64,000 nucleotides of DNA, taken from NCBI GenBank assembly GCA_949130485.1, contig OX422194.1, forward strand, positions 2,644,641 through 2,708,640, given 5' to 3'. Below, one piece after another: positions 46,131 to 57,123 of the stretch. Below the pieces are notes generated by a model. It was not told the DNA's origin, did no database searches, and saw nothing but the letters and a program-made list of their open reading frames with translations. This DNA is from Agelas oroides. Its lineage: Eukaryota; Porifera; Demospongiae; Agelasida; Agelasidae. Both the position numbers and the translations under genes were made by a program. Position 1 is the first letter of the stretch, and every line of letters begins with the position of its first letter.

Positions 46131-47544
46131 TAAGATGCTGCACATAACTGAACTATGAATATTCCACATGTTACATTTGTCAAGTCAACCCAATCCAGTG
46201 CTACCACAGAACAAACATGACACCACTAATCATATTCTTGAGGACCAATGAACGGAATGTTGCCTAGGGTGCCACACAGAGCTAGCTAAATTCAACTATT
46301 AATATGCATGAGGGGAGAGATTGCCTGAATTCCAGCCGGAATTACACGCCTTTAATGAGATTCATCGATCTCAATTCGGACATTAACAACATTCACGAGT
46401 ATCCAAGGAGGAATAATGAGATTCATAGCCCCATTCTGTTCGGGTTTGACTCCATGAAAGGCTTAGGGCATACTCATAAATATTCGACATCATTTACCCA
46501 TTCCTTTCAACAAGCCAAGCTGCCAATGCTTCAACAGAAGGTCAATAATGAGGTTCATGAGAGTCAACATACTCTAACCCTCCCATTGGACAGCTGACTG
46601 AACCCAGGGTTGTTCATGGGTAATGCTGAGGTCTAGTTAAAGCCAACTAATTAATATTCATGAGGTGGACAGAAACACTCCAGATTTTAGAACTTGGTCG
46701 GGCTTTAATTAGATTCATAGGATCAATTAGGGTTAGGGAGATTAGGGTTAATGAGATCAGGGTTAGGGATTTTAGGGAGGCAAACCAGGGTTAGGGCTAG
46801 GGCCAGACTCAGGGTTTAACGTGGTGGGGGAAGTCACTCGGCAGAGGTTACGAAAACATAAACCTGGGTTACAGTCAGGACCAGTGTTGCTCCTAGTTTC
46901 AGGGTTAGGGTTTGGTTTAGGGCAATCTTGCTTTGCCTAATTTTAAAAATGGGTTTTAGTAGCTTATTAATATATTCATGAGCCAAAATTGCCACTCGAT
47001 GGATGCATCTACATGCTCACTGTAGGTAGCGTCCTAACCACCAAGTATCTCAAATCATTCTGTGCCAGCTTTTGTTCAGAGCTACTCCCAAAGTCAGGCT
47101 AGACTCATGTTTGTCACTACTCTTGGAATGGACAACTTTGACTGCACCAAAATGAATGCACATTTCGAAAAATTCACAGCTTGTCTACGGGAGGGGCTCA
47201 TTCACGAGTGGAAGCAAGCATTACTAGCCCCACCTCTCCCCCTTATGTCGCTAAACAACTCACGGCTCTGTTCCACACACAAACACCGTTCAGCTTTCCT
47301 GTCAATGGCAACGTAGTACCAACGATATATTGCGCATTCTAGTTAAAGCCCAGCCCAGCACTCGAAGCACCTGGCCACGGTCACCAACTAGACTAGGCAT
47401 ACGGCCGTGAGACCTGGGCCTACTCAACAAATACAGTCTTGGCCACTGTGGCCTTTCTGCTGCTTCTAGACACAAGCTTGCTTTCACAAGCAGGCATCAC
47501 GCACTACTCACAGCTACTGACACTACAGCACTCTACTAAACTCC

Positions 47545-47585
<41 letters not shown>

Positions 47586-48571
47586 TCGATCTAAGCTTAT
47601 CTTCAAAGTTCCGAGCACCACATGAAGGGTGCCGCCAGGCCACATCTTAACTAACTTAATTATAAACTGATTATTGGATGGCAATGCCGACAGGAAATGG
47701 GGAAAATCCCCAATTTTACGGACCGTGAACGGTTTGAGACTCCCAAAACGGAATGTGCGCTAAAATTTTAACAAGACAAAGAAGACTATCAACTTGGACT
47801 CCAGGTTTGTTGACCTTGAAAATACAGGGTACCGTGCCACCTTAAGGTGGCACGGTCGTCCCTCGGCGGAGGTTAACGAAAACATAAACTTGGGTTACAG
47901 TCAGGACCAGGGTTACTCCTAGTTTCAGGGTTAGGGTTTGGTTTAGGGCAATCTTGCTTTGCCTAATTTTAAAAAGGGTTTTAGTAGCTCATTAATATAT
48001 TCATGAACCCAAAATTGCCACTCGATGGACGCATCTACACGCTCACTGTAGGTAGCGTCCCAACCACCAATGTATCTCAAATCAATCTATGCCAGCTTTT
48101 GTTCAAAGCTACTCTCAAAGTCAGGCTAGACTCATGTTTGTCACTACTCTTGGAATGGACAACTTTGACTGCACCAAAATGAATGCACATTTCGAAAAAT
48201 TCACAGCTTGTCTACGGGAGGGGCTCATTCACGAGTGGAAGCAAGCATTACTAGCCCCACCTCTCCCCCTTATGTCGCTAAACAACTCACGGCTCTGTTC
48301 CACACACAGCCACCGTTCAGCTCCCTTGTCTGTCAGACTGTAGCACAAACGATAAATTGCGTATTCTAGTTAAAGCCCAGCCCAGCACTCGAAGCACCTG
48401 GCCACGGTCACCAACTAGACTAGGCATACGGCCGCGAGACCTGGGCCTACTCAACAAATACAGTCTTGGCCACTGTGGCCTTTCTGCTGCTTCTAGACAC
48501 AAGCTTGCTTTCACAAGCAGGCATCACGCACTACTCACAGCTACTGACACTACAGCACTCTACTAAACTCC

Positions 48572-48607
<36 letters not shown>

Positions 48608-49560
48608 TCGATCTAAGCTTATCTTCAAAGTTCCGAGCACCACATGAAGGCTGCCGCCAGGCCACATCTTAACTAACTTAATTATAAACTGATTATTGGA
48701 TGGCAATGCCGACAGGAAATGGGGAAAATCCCCAATTTTACGGACCGTGAACGGTTTGAGACTCCCAAAACGGAATGTGCGCTAAAATTTTAACAAGAAA
48801 AAGAAGACTATCAACTTGGATTCCAGGTTTGTTGACCTTGAAAATACAGGGTACCGTGCCACCTTAAGATGCTACACATAACTTATTCAACATGTCACAT
48901 TTGTCAAGTCAACCCAATCCAGTGCTACCACAGAACAACACGACACCACTAATCATATTCTTGAGGACCAATGAAGGGAATGTTGCCTAGGGGTGCCACA
49001 CAGAGCTAGCTAAATTCAACCTATTAATATGCATGAGGGGAGAGATTGCCTGACTTCCACCCGGAATTACACGCCTTTAATGAGATTCATTGATCTCAAT
49101 TCGGACATTAACAACATCCACAAGTATCCACAGAGGGTTAATGAGATTCATAGCCCTGTTCTGTTCGGGTTTGGGTCCACGAAAGGCTTAGGTCATACTC
49201 ATGAATATTCAACATCATTTACCCATTCCTTTCAACCCCAAGCCAAGCTGCCAATGCTTCAACAGAAGTTCAATAATGAGGTTCATGAGAGTCAACATAC
49301 TCTAACCCTCCCATTGGACAGTTGACTGAACCCAGGGTTGTTCATGGGTAATGCTGAGGTCTAGTTAAAGCCAACTCATTAATATTCATGAGGTGGACAG
49401 AAACACCCCAGATTATAGAGCTCTGTCGGGCTTTAATTAGATTCATAGGCTCAATTAGGGTTAGGGGGGTTCGGGTTAACGAGATTAGGGTTAGGGATTT
49501 TAGGGTTAAGGCAAACTAGGGTTAGGGCTAGGGCTAGGCTTAGGGTTTTAAGGTGGCACA
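46130..49560 (+). repeat. Composite repeat array: TTAGGG-bearing block, ~1.03 kb units, block repeated
   Basis: The order is block B (46130-46820), unit copy 1 (46820-47845), unit copy 2 (47850-48865), block B again (48866-49550). The unit copies are 1,027 bp apart and nearly identical. Each contains an 84-codon open frame beginning MPAFVQSYSQS, a poly-T of about 27-34, and GGTTAGGGTTTGG at its start. Block B ends with runs of degenerate TTAGGG (46720-46800, 49450-49540). Confidence 0.8.
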
Positions 49561-50640
49561 GTCGTCCCTCGGCGGAGGTTAACGAAAACATAAACTTGGG
49601 TTACAGTCAGGACCAGGGTTACTCCTAGTTTCAGGGTTAGGGTTTGGTTTAGGGCAATCTTGCTTTGCCTAATTTTAAAAAGGGTTTTAGTTGCTCATTA
49701 ATATATTCATGAACCCAAAATTGCCACTCGATGGACGCATCTACACGCTCACTGTAGGTAGCGTCCCAACCACCAATGTATCTCAAATCAATCTATGCCA
49801 GCTTTTGTTCAAAGCTACTCCCAAAGTCAGGCTAGACTCATGTTTGTCACTACTCTTGGAATGGACAACTTTGACTGCACCAAAATGAATGCACATTTCG
49901 AAAAATTCACAGCTTGTCTACGGGAGGGGCTCATTCACGAGTGGAAGCAAGCATTACTAGCCCCACCTCTCCCCCTTATGTCGCTAAACAACTCACGGCT
50001 CTGTTCCACACACAAACACCGTTCAGCTTTCCTGTCAATGGCAACGTAGTACCAACGATATATTGCGCATTCTAGTTAAAGCCCAGTCCAACACTCGAAG
50101 CACCTGGCCACGATCACCTACTAGGCTTGGCATACAATCGCAAGACCTGGGCCTACCCGATGAGTACAGTCTTGGCCACTGTGGCCTTTCTGCTGCTTCT
50201 AGACACAAGCTTGCTTTCACAAGCAGGCACTTCACACTACTCACAGCTACTGACACTACAGCACTCTACTAAACTCCTTTTTTTAAAAATTTTTTATTTT
50301 TATTTTTATAAGTCGATCTAAGCTTATCTTCAAAGTTTCGACCACCACATGAGGGGTTCCGCCAGGCCACATCTTAACTAACTTAATTATAAACTGATTA
50401 TTGGATGTCAATGCCGACAGGAAATGGGGAAAATCCCCAATTTTACGGACAGTGAACGGATGAAGTCTCCCAAAACGGACTGTGCGCTAAAAGTTTACAA
50501 AGACAAAGAATTCTATCAGCTTGGATTCCAGGTTTGTTGACCTTGAAAACACAGGGTTCCCTGCCACCTTAACTGTAACCCAGGTTTATGTTTTCGTTAA
50601 CCTCCGCCGAGTGACTTCCTCCGCCACCTAATTCAATGTT
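49552..50640 (+). repeat. Composite repeat array: third unit copy with terminal inverted match
   Basis: The third copy runs from the AAGGTGGCACAGTCGTCCC end to 50572. It is followed by GTAACCCAGGTTTATG and CCTCCGCCGAGTGACTTCC (50573-50640), the reverse complement of the unit start. The poly-T has been replaced by an A/T-rich run at 50278-50310. Confidence 0.75.
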
Positions 50641-51120
50641 TAAAATTTATACTGGATCCCTTTCTGTCATGCACTTACAGTAGCTACAAGACTGAAGTTA
50701 TGGAAAGTTAGATGCATGGTGGCCTGGGAATGAGATTCCAGAAAGTGGAGTCGGAGAACACGTATATACCACAGACATGCTGGCAAGAGAACATTCACTC
50801 TGGCTAGTACACATTCTCATGAGGATTCCTGTAGTCTACCACTGTGGACAGTTACTTCTTGATAAGCAGCATGCTTCTTCATCACAACAATGTCAGTGCT
50901 ATCTGCACTGTAGTGGGATTGGCTCAAACAATTTAAGACATATGAACAATTTTGTCCCTGGAGTGTCTCTTTGTAGTCAAGAAACAGTAATGATAATTAG
51001 TGCAGCAACATATACTCAGGTAATCTATGCCTCTTATCTTTTTGCCCAATCAGGATAAGAGGATAGTCTCACTTGTGCGTCGCTTAATTGGAATCAATTT
51101 GTCTTGGTCATAATGTGCCT

Positions 51121-51739
51121 TAGCCTCGTTCCCAGGCTCTTGTGCGGGGGAGGAGGAAAGAGAGCCTGGTACACACTGTTCGCGCATACGCCAAATTCCC
51201 TTGGTAACCTGCATACTACTCCGCTACACTAAAAAATTACGGTCAATTTCTGTTTACCTTCTGAAAGGCTGCACTGCCTGGTTATACTCCCTGTGGGATA
51301 CATACGGGCGGTTTTGAAGTCAAAAACAATATCGCTTTGACGGTAACGGTCTGCACTGCTTCGTTCGAGGCGATCGGTAAACTTCAAAGGGAAAGATTGC
51401 ATCAGTCACGTGCCGCAGCGTTTAGCTGGAATCATAGATAATATAGCTCCGTACGGAGCTATATTATCTATGCTGGAATGGACAAACGCGTGGACAATTC
51501 CTGCAAGCGAAGAGCTGAGTACCTTCGTCGCTCCCTCGTCATCGTGTACACAGAGCGTGGTCAGTGGCAGGCATCTTTCATACGGGAGAAGTCGGCGTGC
51601 CTTGCGGAGGTTAGTGTAACGGAGCAGATTTTACGGAAATTTCCAAATTCCCAGAAATTCTGGTGGAACTGAGCATGCGCAAACAGTGTGTATCAGGCTC
51701 TTTTCTCCCCGCCCACGCACGAGCCTGGGAACGAGGCTA
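51121..51739. mobile_element. hAT-like non-autonomous element with 9 bp direct flanks, containing a nested palindrome
   Basis: It begins TAGCCTCGTTCCCAGGCTC and ends GAGCCTGGGAACGAGGCTA. AATGTGCCT flanks both sides (51112-51120, 51740-51748); 8 bp of this is the expected hAT duplication. Inner inverted words include CTGTTCGCGCATACGCC and GCATGCGCAAACAG. It contains the nested palindrome at 51433-51472. Confidence 0.88.
51433..51472. mobile_element. 40 bp perfect palindrome inserted with an 8 bp target duplication
   Basis: The sequence is its own reverse complement, centred on CCGTACGG, starting CATAGATAATATAGCTCCGT. GCTGGAAT lies directly before it (51425-51432) and again at 51472-51479. The homologous element at 60062-60385 has only one copy (ATTCCAGC on the plus strand, 60183-60190) and no palindrome, so this is a clean insertion of 39 bp plus an 8 bp duplication. 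Confidence 0.85.
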
Positions 51740-52560
51740 AATGTGCCTGTGAGTGATCTGTTAAGGTAAAAATGAGAAATACCTAAAATTGAGCTTACTT
51801 AATATTGTAACATCTGTTTTTGCAAATCTTTTCATTGTTGATTGTTTTGCATGTGTGATGTATGTCAGCACAATCAGTTTACTTAATTGTATAAGTAAAG
51901 ATTAGCCTTTTCATGTCAACATTGACCGTCTGGCGTACACAAGCATTATACTCCCACTTGTAATACAAGCATTCGGATCTGGATGTATCTCTTTCTGATA
52001 GAAGCATGTATATTGGCGATCATTGCTTTTGAAATGCTGCTGTCAGTAGCAGTTGCTGCTACTGTCAGTATCAGTCTTATCTCCTGCCCATGCTCATCAG
52101 CTATGTAGGCCCTCACTGAGATAAACTCCAGTCTCAGGCCAGACAAATTTGACAGAGTGCCTATGACATTTACCCCTAGCACACCTCCCCGTCCTTCCTC
52201 CCCCTGCATGGTAGTGAGCATTATTGACAAGGATATCAGGTACCAATGGGTATATATGAGGGGGAGGAAGAACCAGGTGATTGATCAGTAGTGATACATT
52301 AGCAACACTCAAAGAGCTAACCACACCATACATACCCTGATTTATGAAACCATGGGGTGGTCATAAAAATTCTAATATGCCCAATCCAAGATCCACATGG
52401 ATTGAAAAGTGCCTAATTCCTGGAACTTTGGACAAGATGCTTGGTGCATGCCCAACTCCTACTTACTGGAGCATGATGCGTGAAATGTGTAAAGGTAGAG
52501 CTGCATCATATGCACATCAGTAGACCCTTCACAAACACCTTCATCTTTGATTACTTTTAT

Positions 52561-53316
52561 AATGAAAGGCACTGAAGTGCCAAACCCTCGGCGCAGCAGT
52601 GCATGTGATTGTACTTGTGTGTTAACTAGAATCGATCACGGTCTCGTGAACAATAGTATCATGACGTTTGCTCTCGAGTTGATATGGCACGCTTTTTGAT
52701 ATTAATTCATTCCTAACTGTCTGTCCTCGAAGTTCGCTCACGAGTTTCTGACGCTCTTTCACAGGCCTTGTGCAACTTATCTTTAGCTTTCCTAGCTGAT
52801 TTCACACTATGTGATTCTACTGGTCTCATACGTTTCATAGTTTTCTCTCGCAAATTACACTCTGCTTTTCGTTTGGATCGAAAGACATGATGACAGCGTT
52901 CACATGTCTTCCGTCTTACAGGTACAGCAGCTTTACACTGCGGGCATACCTTTGTTGGAGGCATACTTACTGCCAATGGCCAATAATCGAACTCGCAAAG
53001 AACGTCTCTCCCAAGAACAAAATCGCGCTAGCCACGTGGTCCAGATTCATACGCATGCGCATTTTCCGCGGAGTAAAAAATGGCCGACTTATCATGTAGC
53101 CGTACCAACAGGAAACGCTCTAGCTTCGCAACGAAGCATTTTCAGAGAAAATCGCTTAAAATTTCGACCTTCATCCGCCGCTGAGAAGGTTAGTATCGTT
53201 TGTGGCACGAATAATCACGTGCAAAGTGAGATGTTGAGTAACAGACACACAGACACACAGACAGACACACAGACCAAGTACTGTAACCCTCGTTGCGCAT
53301 GCGCGCCGAGGGTTAA
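52561..53316 (-). mobile_element. Zinc-ribbon repeat element, copy 2
   Basis: Same ends as the 39551 copy. The minus-strand ORF at 52713-52976 (87 aa) is cleaner: KVCPQCKAAVPVRRKTCERC then HHVFRSKRK, a CxxC-x10-CxxCHHxF zinc ribbon, followed by a basic, Ala/Glu-rich tail ending KACERASETRERTSRT. (ACAG)n-type repeats lie near 53245-53275. Confidence 0.72.
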
Positions 53317-53849
53317 CCAGCAAGACTCATAAAGTTGCCCATGGAAGTTACTTAAACACCAAAGAGTGTGATACCAAAAGTGCTATCTTGCTTTGACATT
53401 CTTCATTCAACAATACCTAGTACCCAAAATCACAATGGTTTGGGTGTATGGTCCAACTCAGCCAATATTCTAAGGCAATGTCCAGTGGAGAATACATGCT
53501 TATAGCATACCTGCATGGGTCTACTTGAAAGCTTCCATAACTTTAAGTGCACCAGTGACATGAGATTTTCACTAGCTAAAAAGCTAATGTGCATTCATTC
53601 ATAAAGGCGTACTGCTATTAGATATATAGACCTAAGAGTACTAAACCGTTTTCTTCGAAGGAAATTTTTTATGTATGTAAAGTTTAGGTATGGAGTATAC
53701 AGGCGGTATACAGAATCTTTATATGCTTTTTGCCATCTAGCAAAAAGCACATAAAGATCTTTCCCACATCTTTCCCACATCTGATTTTATAATTCCCATG
53801 GTTGATGCTGAATTTCTGGTGCCTTACCAAATCTTAGGCTTCTACATGG

Positions 53850-54145
53850 TACCTCCTGAAGGTGTCCTAGTATACTGTTGGACAAACTGCACACATACTG
53901 TCTGCAAGTCTCCCAGTGACTGTCAGTGTGTTAGTATAGGTGGGTGTCACTGTATCCATCACTTGAGACATGATGTCATGGTTACTGTCATCACTGAGAG
54001 TTGTGCCATCCCTCCTCCAAGAGACATTGGTGGCCGGACCACCAGTGGAGGTGCAGGTGAGGGTAAACACAGGGGGGTCAGTGGCTGGGTCTGTGTTCAA
54101 CTGGAAGGTGATTTCATCTGGGATAGTAACCTGGCCTGTGGAAGG
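53850..54145 (-). pseudogene. Dead receptor Ig exon
   Basis: From GQVTIPDEITFQLNTDPATD to LTVTGRLA it matches the array's Ig exons, then a 1 bp deletion (CATACTGTCTGC where others have TGTCCTGC) shifts the frame. An insertion of about 5 bp near 53872 adds further damage, and the donor is lost. No FN3 partner follows. Confidence 0.85.
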
Positions 54146-54312
54146 TAAAACAATCACACGGTGTACCGCCGCTGGTATGATGCATAACATTGTATGTTAT
54201 GCATCAGTCAAGATGTCTGATAAATAGCAATCACACTTATTACCTGTTGCATTGTCCCAGAAATGAAAGAGAAATGCATGCTTACCAACTCAGTTTTGTT
54301 ACATGTATTGCT

Positions 54313-54585
54313 CACCAGTGCTCCTTGTGTACACTCCAATGTATATGATAGCTAACATTCATTGCATCAGGTAGCTATCACACAAGAGTAGATTCCAGTT
54401 ATTCCACCTCTCCTCTGGTGCATGTATTTCACCGTCTGACCTGAGGTTCTGTGTATCTGCACATACAGACCTGGTACAGGTACTCAATGGTATAACATAT
54501 ATTATACCAGAACAGTCTTGTGACAATGGAGGACATTGGTGAAGATGCATGATGATGCCTTGCTGTATGCAAAACTATGTAGTGC
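54313..54585. pseudogene. Dead V-like exon, rearranged with an inverted piece
   Basis: 54313-54450 on the minus strand matches the 3' half of V exons (donor CACCAGTG context, GTACACTCCAATGTATAT, CCACCTCTCCTC). 54512-54565 on the plus strand matches the 5' part (GTCTTGTGACAATGGAGGAC, ATTGGTGAAG). The two halves are in opposite orientation, so an internal inversion occurred. Confidence 0.75.
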
Positions 54586-54732
54586 ACGTTGATGCAGGAC
54601 TAAAATACAGCTCTGTTCGCAACAACTATACTGTAAAGTAGTGCATGGGATCCTCCAGTGCATGCCATTGGGAAGAGGGGCTGTTATTTCTTGTTTTCAG
54701 TGGTGAGTGGTCGATTATTGATGGTTGAAGAT

Positions 54733-55542
54733 CAGGCCCGTAGGCAGGGGGGGTTCGCGTCGCTCGAATACCCCTTTTGGCCTAGAAAAGATTTTATACA
54801 CCGCCTAGCTATACATGCGTATTAAGTGACCTACCGTTTGTAAGTGGCCCACTAGCCCTTTACCATGAGAATCACCGCTGTCCAAACGAGTTTGGTTGAT
54901 GCTATGCACCGCGTTTGTTTCCAGCGGATAAATGCAGAACGCGCGCGTAAGCGTTATATTATACTCTCGGTTGCGATGAATGGACGCGCGTAAATAAGTG
55001 TGTGAATAAATCGCTTTCTCGGGCGCTCGTGAGTTCACCATTTGTTGTTCTAGTGGGTTACCGCCAACAATGGAGCGGCAACTGAACAGCTTGGAGTCAT
55101 ACCATACATCTTTCTGATAACGCATGGAAACGTGCAGTATATCGATACAATTAGTCTATAGACATCTTGCTGTCGTATAAGCTTGATGCTCTTCCTTCTG
55201 ACATATTTTCAGTATTCTCTGCACAGTATTTCACCAGTTGCACCCACCTGCTGTTCTACCAACCGTAGTACCTTCTCTGGTGGAAATTCGGTTACAAATG
55301 CATATGGACAGCCAACTGAAAGTGGATACAATACTCTGGGGGCTATGTATAGTTACTTCGGCTCTGCTTCTGTTTCAAAATGGCTTCAGAAGCAATGTCA
55401 GAGCATGTTACTTCTAAAAATTTTCTGAGCCCCGAGACCCCCCTACTCTTGCATGCTTATGCATGCATACATGCACTGGGCACCAGATATCCATGCACAT
55501 AACCCCCAGTCTGAAAATCCTGGCTATATATATACGGGCCTG
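54733..55542. mobile_element. Inverted-repeat element, CAGGCCCGTA family, long copy
   Basis: CAGGCCCGTAGGCAGGGGGG at the left is matched by TACGGGCCTG at the right. The interior shares ATTTTATACACC-like, GAATCACCGC and TCCAAACGAG words with the 61378 copy. No ORF is recognisable. A clear target duplication was not found. Confidence 0.7.
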
Positions 55543-57123
55543 ACAATGATGGCTTAACCTATCCTGTATACAATGCATGGGCGACTTTATACTCACAGGT
55601 CTGCAATTTGACAAGGAGGTGTGTTCCACCAATCATTGCTGAGAAGAATGCACAAAGCACCCTATCTCATGCGCAGAGAGTGTCAGTCTCCCAGATATTT
55701 CCTCTATTGTGCTATACCATTTTAGTTCGTTGTCAATTTTATAATCTACAGAAAGTTTAAGTGTCACAATAGCAAAATTAATTGTCTATTTTCCACTGAC
55801 TCTATAATAGTCTCGCAAGCCAGACCTTTTCCGTTCTCGATTGTCTTATTTACTGTTCACTTACTTTGTGCGCACACACTCCAAGGGCAGTAGCACAAGA
55901 GCAACGAAGCGGCAAAGAATACATGTACAACCATCTCCTTCATTTCAGACCGGCAGGTAGGACAACACTTTACAGAAGTGCAAGAGCGGCGGAACCACGG
56001 GAGCTATATACAGGAGCTTTAGGCCCCCGTAATTATACCGATCAGTGGAGCCCCCCTTTCACGCGCGCTGGGTACAAGACAAATCTATGACTATGTAATT
56101 ATACATATATTTAAATATTCAGGTTCTTTTGTATACAAATTAACCTCATACTGTTCAGTCGTTTATATGAACGAACGTTCTGAACGCCGGCCGCCTTCTG
56201 CCCTCGCACTGCTGAGCGACCACAGGGAGTGGGATTACAATACAACAGTTACAGGGAGGAATGTAGCCTCGTTCTAGCAACTAGTCTGAGGTAGGTAGTG
56301 TACCCCGGACAATAGATGGCGCGCGCACGTTTCCGAAACGTTTCGGAAACAATCCCCTGCATGCCTGACCCCTACCTTTGTTTCCTGAAACTGCGAAGCC
56401 GTATGAATCCGGTCGAATGTTCCCCGGTACTTGTGCGTGGGCGGAAAAAAGAGCCTGATACACACTGTTTGCGCATGCTCAGTTGCCCGTGATTTCTGGG
56501 GATTTGGCGACGAATCTGCTCCGTGAACTCAGCCGTTACGGTACTAGTTATCGAACTATTTTGTAACTAAAAATAAAGTCGTGGAGACTGATTTACAACT
56601 AGCGAAGACGGTGAAACTACGCAAAAATACCGTGTGAAGGGCGACTCGAAGCAGTTTTTGCGATATCGCCTTCCGTTGCAAAGTTACGTCCCGTTGTTTC
56701 AAGGAAATTTGGTAAGACAGTAAGTTTTTCAAGTTCAAAACTTTCTATTTCGAGTACCATTTACCGTAGCGGCAAAAACCTTTCGAGCCGCCCTAGAGTT
56801 TATTAATGCGCATCTCCAACAGCGAGATCAAGTCGCTGGCGAACTTCGTCGTGACTGTAGATTTTTGGTTAATAGTCTGCGGGGACACTCGTGTGCTTAC
56901 TGTGGCTACAGTCAGCTATTTCTACGGTTTTTCCTGTACACATTCACTACCTTCCCTGCTTCATATTTAGTAGCTTTTGTTGTACTGGGATGAATTTTGT
57001 ACGAGAAATTTTATGTTGATATATTTCATAAACCACGCCCACCGGTATGCTGCTAATGGAATGCAGGTTATATGTTCCCCTTTCTGCAGGATGCCTTGAT
57101 GGGGGGAAGAAAGTTTAAGTTGA
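55543..57123. other. Intergenic stretch with a partial hAT-like end
   Basis: 56264-56480 starts TAGCCTCGTTCTAGC and carries GAGCCTGATACACACTG and TTTGCGCATGCTCAG, words of the 51121 element family, but the right end is missing. A perfect 22 bp palindrome lies at 56329-56350. I see no gene in the rest. Confidence 0.6.

Noticed and set aside
46720-49560. A chromosome end (telomere)
   Set aside because: The TTAGGG runs are short, degenerate, internal and flanked on both sides by unique and repeated sequence.
12402-54227. A recurring plus-strand frame of about 61-85 codons (MRxDVMVAVITEHCA... or MMSWLLSSLSIVPS...) opposite each Ig exon
   Set aside because: It is the antisense shadow of the conserved Ig exon; it recurs only because the exon is repeated, has no splice or start logic, and resembles no family.
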